Shown: positions 60,846 to 64,000 of the stretch, in pieces
Layout: each line of letters opens with the position of its first letter
Numbering within the stretch: the stretch's first letter is position 1
Origin: Cupriavidus sp. WKF15
GTDB lineage: Bacteria; Pseudomonadota; Gammaproteobacteria; Burkholderiales; Burkholderiaceae
Assembly: GCF_029278605.1 (NCBI RefSeq)
Contig: NZ_CP119572.1
Location: 2,108,001 to 2,172,000, forward strand
Length of the DNA: 64,000 bases
Reading direction: 5' to 3'
Notes under the pieces: model-generated
The model's input: the letters and a program-made list of their open reading frames with translations, nothing else
Told to the model about the DNA's origin: nothing
Database searches by the model: none
Made by a program: the position numbers and the translations under genes

Positions 60846-62129
60846 ATGACCATGGATATGCCGATGAAGAAGAAACGTACGGTGGCGTCTCAGGCAGCGG
60901 CCCGCGGGCCGCTGCCTGCCTTGCCTGACGGCTTGCTTGATGAGTTGGTTAAAGGGCCGATGACGCCCGGCGAGGTCCAGGATCTGATGCTGGCGTTCAA
61001 CAAGGCCATCATCGAGCGGGCGATGAGCGCCGAGATGAGCATGCATTTGGGCTACAAGCCAGGCGAGCCCAAGCCGGCCGAGCAGTCCAATGCGCGTAAC
61101 GGTCTGAGCGGCAAGACCGTGATCACCGACCGCGGCCCGGTGCGGGTCGAACTGCCACGCGACCGCGATGGCAGTTTCGATCCGGTTCTGATCCCGAAGC
61201 ACGAACGGCGCTTTACCGGCTTCGATGAGCGCATTATCGCCATGTACGCGCGCGGCATGAGCGTGCGCGAGATCCAGGCGTTTCTGGCCGAGAGCTACGG
61301 CACCGAAGTCTCCCCGGACTTCATCAGCTCGGTCACCGACGAGGTCATGGCCGAGACCATCGCCTGGCAGAACCGTCCGCTTGAGGCCATGTACCCGGTC
61401 GTGTTCTTCGACGCGTTGCGGGTCAAGATCCGCAGTGACGGCATCGTCAGCAATAAGGCCGTGTATCTGGCATTGGGAATCCAGGCAGATGGCCAGCGCG
61501 ACGTGCTGGGCCTGTGGGTCGAGCAGACCGAAGGCGCCAAGTTCTGGCTCAAGGTCTTCAATGAACTCAAGAACCGAGGCTGCCAGGACATCCTGATCGC
61601 AGTGGTCGACGGCCTCAAGGGGTTGACGGAGGCCGTTGCCACGGCCTATCCCCGCACGACGGTGCAGACCTGCATTGTGCATTTGATCCGCAACAGCCTG
61701 GAATACGCCAACTATAAGGACCGCAAGGTGCTGGCACAGGCGCTGCGTCCGATCTACAGCGCGGCCAGCGAACAAGAGGCCGGGCAGGCGCTGCAGGACT
61801 TCGCCGACGGCCCGTGGGGAGCCAAGTACCCGATGATCGTGCAGTCGTGGCGACGCGCCTGGGAGCACGTCATACCGTTCTTCGTGTTCCCGCCCGACAT
61901 CCGGCGTGTGATCTACACCACGAATGCCATTGAGAGCTTGAACATGCAGTTGCGCAAGATCATCAAGACCCGGGGCCACTTCCCTTCGGATGAAGCTGCG
62001 ATCAAGTTGCTGTGGCTGGCGCTGCGCAACGTGCTGACCAAGTCCGTTCGCACGACCTATGACTGGAAGTCCGCCATGAATCAGTTTGCTATTCTGTATG
62101 GCGAGCGATTTACTGCCGCTCGAAGCTGA
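60846..62129 (+). CDS. IS256-family transposase
   Basis: DDE transposase of 427 aa (Transposase_mut family), full length. Catalytic region: Asp in YPVVFFDALRVKIR near residue 185, Asp in ILIAVVDGLKGL near 256, Glu in IYTTNAIESLNMQLRKII near 362; the CIVHLIRNS helix after the second Asp is diagnostic. ATGs at 60846 and 60852 are both possible starts; AGAGGT lies 8 bases before the second. It catalyses excision and circle formation followed by integration of the surrounding element. Confidence 0.95.
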   Translation: MTMDMPMKKKRTVASQAAARGPLPALPDGLLDELVKGPMTPGEVQDLMLAFNKAIIERAMSAEMSMHLGYKPGEPKPAEQSNARNGLSGKTVITDRGPVRVELPRDRDGSFDPVLIPKHERRFTGFDERIIAMYARGMSVREIQAFLAESYGTEVSPDFISSVTDEVMAETIAWQNRPLEAMYPVVFFDALRVKIRSDGIVSNKAVYLALGIQADGQRDVLGLWVEQTEGAKFWLKVFNELKNRGCQDILIAVVDGLKGLTEAVATAYPRTTVQTCIVHLIRNSLEYANYKDRKVLAQALRPIYSAASEQEAGQALQDFADGPWGAKYPMIVQSWRRAWEHVIPFFVFPPDIRRVIYTTNAIESLNMQLRKIIKTRGHFPSDEAAIKLLWLALRNVLTKSVRTTYDWKSAMNQFAILYGERFTAARS

Positions 62130-62143
62130 CAGAATTCAAAACC

Positions 62144-62172
62144 GCCTCGCACACAAAAATACGGACAGGCCC
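62144..62172 (-). repeat. Right terminal inverted repeat of the IS256-family element
   Basis: 29 bases, inverse of the left end with about six differences. It begins 14 bases after the transposase stop codon and ends at the right target duplication. Confidence 0.88.
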
Positions 62173-62180
62173 TTCATCCC
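62173..62180. repeat. Target-site duplication, right copy (TTCATCCC)
   Basis: Exact copy of the 8 bases at 60794-60801. Confidence 0.9.
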
Positions 62181-62270
62181 CAGGCCAGACAGGGTGAAAC
62201 GCTTTCCTGCACAAGAACAATGCATCCCGAACGGCATGGCGGCGAAGCCTGTCAGGCCAAAGACGCTCAC

Positions 62271-62735
62271 CTACCCGGCGATTAACTCATCAGTTCCAGC
62301 CGGAATTGTAGGAAAACGCAGCAGAAGATCGACGCCGGCACTACTCCCATTCACGGTAATGCTCTGACTGACAATGACCCCACCATACCTGACCACGGCC
62401 CGATAGTTACCGCGTGGCAGGTTCATGTACAGGTGCGGCCCTTCACTGAGCACGAGCAACACAATCTCACGCCGCGCATTGAACAGCGTTACTGTGACAT
62501 CCGACAAGGCGCTGCTGTCCGTGCTGTCGACAAAATGCATGCGGACATTGAACTGCCTTGCCACTCGACGCATAGCAGCGGCTTCATCGCTCCCAATCCC
62601 GCCGGTGACAGAGGAGATGCCATTGAGCTGCCTGAACTCCAGCGCGCTTTCTTGGAGAGCGGCCATTGGCACACTGGTAGTGCCTAGCACAGTGGCTGAC
62701 AGCATCAGGCAGCAAGCCGCAATGAATGTCCGCAT
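62271..62735 (-). CDS. Secreted carboxypeptidase-regulatory-like protein (paralogue of 52504-52986)
   Basis: Protein of 154 aa. Signal peptide MRTFIAACCLMLSATVLGTT, then the shared core GISSVTGGIGSDEAAAMRRV, FNVRMHFVDSTDSSALSDVT and LSEGPHLYMNLPRGNYRAVV. GGAGGT lies 5 bases before the ATG. The blocks line up with those of the protein at 52504-52986 over nearly the whole length, so the two are paralogues about 10 kb apart. Probably periplasmic, beta-sandwich; function unknown. Confidence 0.82.
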   Translation of the reverse strand: MRTFIAACCLMLSATVLGTTSVPMAALQESALEFRQLNGISSVTGGIGSDEAAAMRRVARQFNVRMHFVDSTDSSALSDVTVTLFNARREIVLLVLSEGPHLYMNLPRGNYRAVVRYGGVIVSQSITVNGSSAGVDLLLRFPTIPAGTDELIAG

Positions 62736-63164
62736 CGAACACCTCCTCTATCGTCAAGTGGCAACAGGAGATCCATCTCCTGCTTTTCAGCCTAGCTGGC
62801 GCTGCCGCTTGCTTCTTGCTGTGGATCAACGACGCAATCCGCAGCGCGAACCCGGCACCCTGGTCTCGCCCGGCCGGCGGACTGCGGCTCGGCTCGACTC
62901 CGCAATGGCTACTTGTCGCTCGGGGCATGTCAGATTCCCCTGACAGCGAGTCATCTTCTTCCGAAGATGCGCGTTATCTGATGCGTACACCGGCAACCTC
63001 CTGAGTCGGACAGCAATCTCGTCCAAAGCTGATTTCGATGAAATGGCGCAAAACCCATACTCCAGTCAAGCACGCCGGCAGTCCGCGGCCGGCGTGCCGG
63101 GTCAGGACCGCACGGCAGACCAGGTAGCTTGCCGAGCCCATTGGCAACAGTGAAGGGGCGTGCC
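62736..63164. other. Intergenic stretch, no supported gene
   Basis: About 430 bases between divergent genes. A plus-strand frame (62726-63004) contains one hydrophobic run (HLLLFSLAGAAACFLLW) but overlaps the start and ribosome site of the gene on the other strand and has no ribosome site of its own. It is more likely leader DNA for both neighbours. Confidence 0.4.
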
Positions 63165-63650
63165 ATGAACGATGATCGACAATGCATCGAATCCGTGCAC
63201 GACCTCGCCGCCACGGCAGAAGCACTTTTCCCGGGCGCGCACCTTGTAACGCATCGCCGGGGTTACGTTCACCACGGAATCTACGCCGGTAACGGAGAGG
63301 TTGTGCACTATGTCGGATTCAAGGAATTCCTGCGCTGCGGCCCGGTCGAGACGACTTCCCTGGCAGACTTTGCCAGTGGTTTTGGCTTCAGCGTCGAAAC
63401 GGGAACGGCGGCACGCTACGTTGGAGCAGAGGTCGTGCGCCGGGCGAAGTCGCGAATTGGTGAGGACAACTACCGCCTTCTCACGAACAACTGCGAGCAC
63501 TTCTGTACGTGGTGTCTGTTTGGTGAGGACCGCAGCCAGCAAGTCGAGGCGCTGGTGTGCCACCCATGGCGCGCGATGAATGCGATCATCGGCGTTCTTC
63601 TTGGCGTGCATGAACGGACTGTCCATGAAAGCACGGCCGGGGCCTGGTAA
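63165..63650 (+). CDS. Lecithin retinol acyltransferase (LRAT) domain protein
   Basis: Papain-like (NlpC/P60 permuted) LRAT-domain protein of 161 aa. The His region is GYVHHGIYAGNGEVVHYVGF and the Cys nucleophile block is NYRLLTNNCEHFCTWCLFGE (NCEHF motif). The C-terminus has a hydrophobic helix (MNAIIGVLLGV). Bacterial members are proposed to act as acyltransferases, hydrolases or peptidases. GAAGGGG lies about 6 bases before the ATG at 63165. Context gives no substrate. Confidence 0.88.
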   Translation: MNDDRQCIESVHDLAATAEALFPGAHLVTHRRGYVHHGIYAGNGEVVHYVGFKEFLRCGPVETTSLADFASGFGFSVETGTAARYVGAEVVRRAKSRIGEDNYRLLTNNCEHFCTWCLFGEDRSQQVEALVCHPWRAMNAIIGVLLGVHERTVHESTAGAW

Positions 63651-63753
63651 CTCCAGCCGGTACACTGGCGACTTCTCTGGTGGAAGCGCCCGGAGCTTGC
63701 GCCCGACGGACACTACCTCTATCCAGGCTGGGAGTCCTTATGGATGATGCGGC

Positions 63754-63996
63754 ATGGGAGGCGTCATTCAAATGGAAGGCAACGGTGCGCCGGTCGAATA
63801 CGCTGTCAAGATGCGCCGTTTCGCACAGCGCGACTTGTTTTTCGAGATGCTTGGGGAAAAGCGGCTATATCCCGCGAATATGGATGCCCTCGCGCTACGG
63901 ATTGCTGAGTTTCATCGTGGTCAGCCGAGCGCCCGCTTCGAAGATGGTTTTGGCACGCCGGCTCGGATCAATGCCATTCTTACCCGCCCCGTTTGA
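63754..63996 (+). pseudogene. Fragment of an aminoglycoside-phosphotransferase/kinase-like protein
   Basis: 80 codons containing GAPVEYAVKMRRFAQRDLFF then PANMDALALRIAEFH, the N-lobe block of the COG2187-type (aminoglycoside phosphotransferase family enzyme, often fused to an AAA kinase). The expected preceding strand (APEIYL-VVPI type) is not in frame; upstream frames give RPELAPDGHYLYPG instead. The frame stops at 63994-63996, long before the catalytic HGDLH-type loop. Hence truncated on both sides. Confidence 0.6.
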
Positions 63997-64000
63997 CGGA

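Larger units (their letters stand above)
60802..62172 (+). mobile_element. Intact IS256-family insertion sequence (1371 bp)
   Basis: Bounded by imperfect inverted repeats. Left 60802-60830 begins GGACCTATCCGG and ends TTTGTGTACGAGGC; right 62144-62172, read inward on the minus strand, begins GGGCCTGTCCGT and ends TTTGTGTGCGAGGC. Of 29 positions about 23 match. One transposase gene fills the element. Identical 8-base flanks show a single insertion event without later rearrangement, so it is probably recent and functional. Confidence 0.92.

Noticed and set aside
62726..63004. 92-codon plus-strand frame with one hydrophobic run
   Set aside because: It overlaps the start and ribosome site of the minus-strand gene at 62735 and lacks its own ribosome site.
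1..64000. CRISPR arrays, tRNA, rRNA and phage structural genes
   Set aside because: No regularly spaced repeats, no cloverleaf-like segments and no phage head or tail motifs were noticed on reading; a tool search (tRNAscan, CRISPR finder) was not possible.

Overview
The window looks like accessory-rich DNA from a Cupriavidus/Ralstonia-type betaproteobacterium (Burkholderiaceae). The clues are high GC, a Bug/TctC-type solute receptor, IorAB-like molybdenum hydroxylase genes, many LysR/IclR/MarR-controlled catabolic cassettes, and metal-efflux genes (a P1B-5-like ATPase and a CDF transporter). No rRNA, tRNA or CRISPR array was seen. The assignment is an inference from gene content; a replicon type (chromid or megaplasmid) cannot be proven from the sequence.

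Layout. 0-9.1 kb: a minus-strand catabolic cluster with Liv-type ABC ATPases (the first cut by the window edge), a DUF2848 protein, a Liv-type receptor, an amidase, a cupin, an HpaB-like two-component monooxygenase and its flavin reductase. An orphan iscS and a MarR regulator follow. 9.1-13.5 kb: small unrelated genes and a decayed Cache-domain sensor gene. 13.9-19.8 kb: a secreted metallo-beta-lactamase-fold hydrolase and two LysR regulators, then a DoeB-like deacylase, MFS transporter and RidA-family protein in one probable operon. 20.1-22.1 kb: NnrU-like membrane protein, a small membrane protein, UspA. 22.3-28.7 kb: ApbE, a PepSY/flavodoxin/FNR membrane reductase, a DUF2271 protein with a flavinylation-like motif and a periplasmic PepSY protein, divergent from an OmpR/HK two-component pair. 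28.8-31.3 kb: a VTT-like membrane protein, a leftover hemerythrin-like tail of a P1B-5 ATPase, a CDF exporter, and remnants of GFA and LysR genes. 31.3-34.1 kb: IorAB-like hydroxylase. 34.4-40.1 kb: a VOC protein, an IclR regulator and an acyl-CoA operon (enoyl-CoA hydratase, CoA transferase, acyl-CoA dehydrogenase, Bug receptor).

41-64 kb is a patchwork of small orphan genes, stress and translation genes (CspA-type, a TTG-start IF-1, Pat-type acyltransferase), a P1B-5-like ATPase with a hemerythrin-like tail, and many gene remnants (IS630, carboxylesterase, cytochrome b561, sulfurtransferase, IS3 orfA, aminoglycoside-phosphotransferase-like). One intact IS256-family element at 60802-62172 has matched terminal repeats and an 8-bp target duplication. 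A set of four small, divergent, probably related proteins lies between 43.5 and 46.5 kb.

How the genes work together: the first, third and acyl-CoA cassettes each pair uptake (ABC receptor, MFS, Bug) with oxidation or hydrolysis enzymes and a local regulator, so each is probably an inducible route for a scarce organic substrate. The ApbE cassette is probably an inner-membrane-to-periplasm flavin electron-transfer system under its own two-component control.
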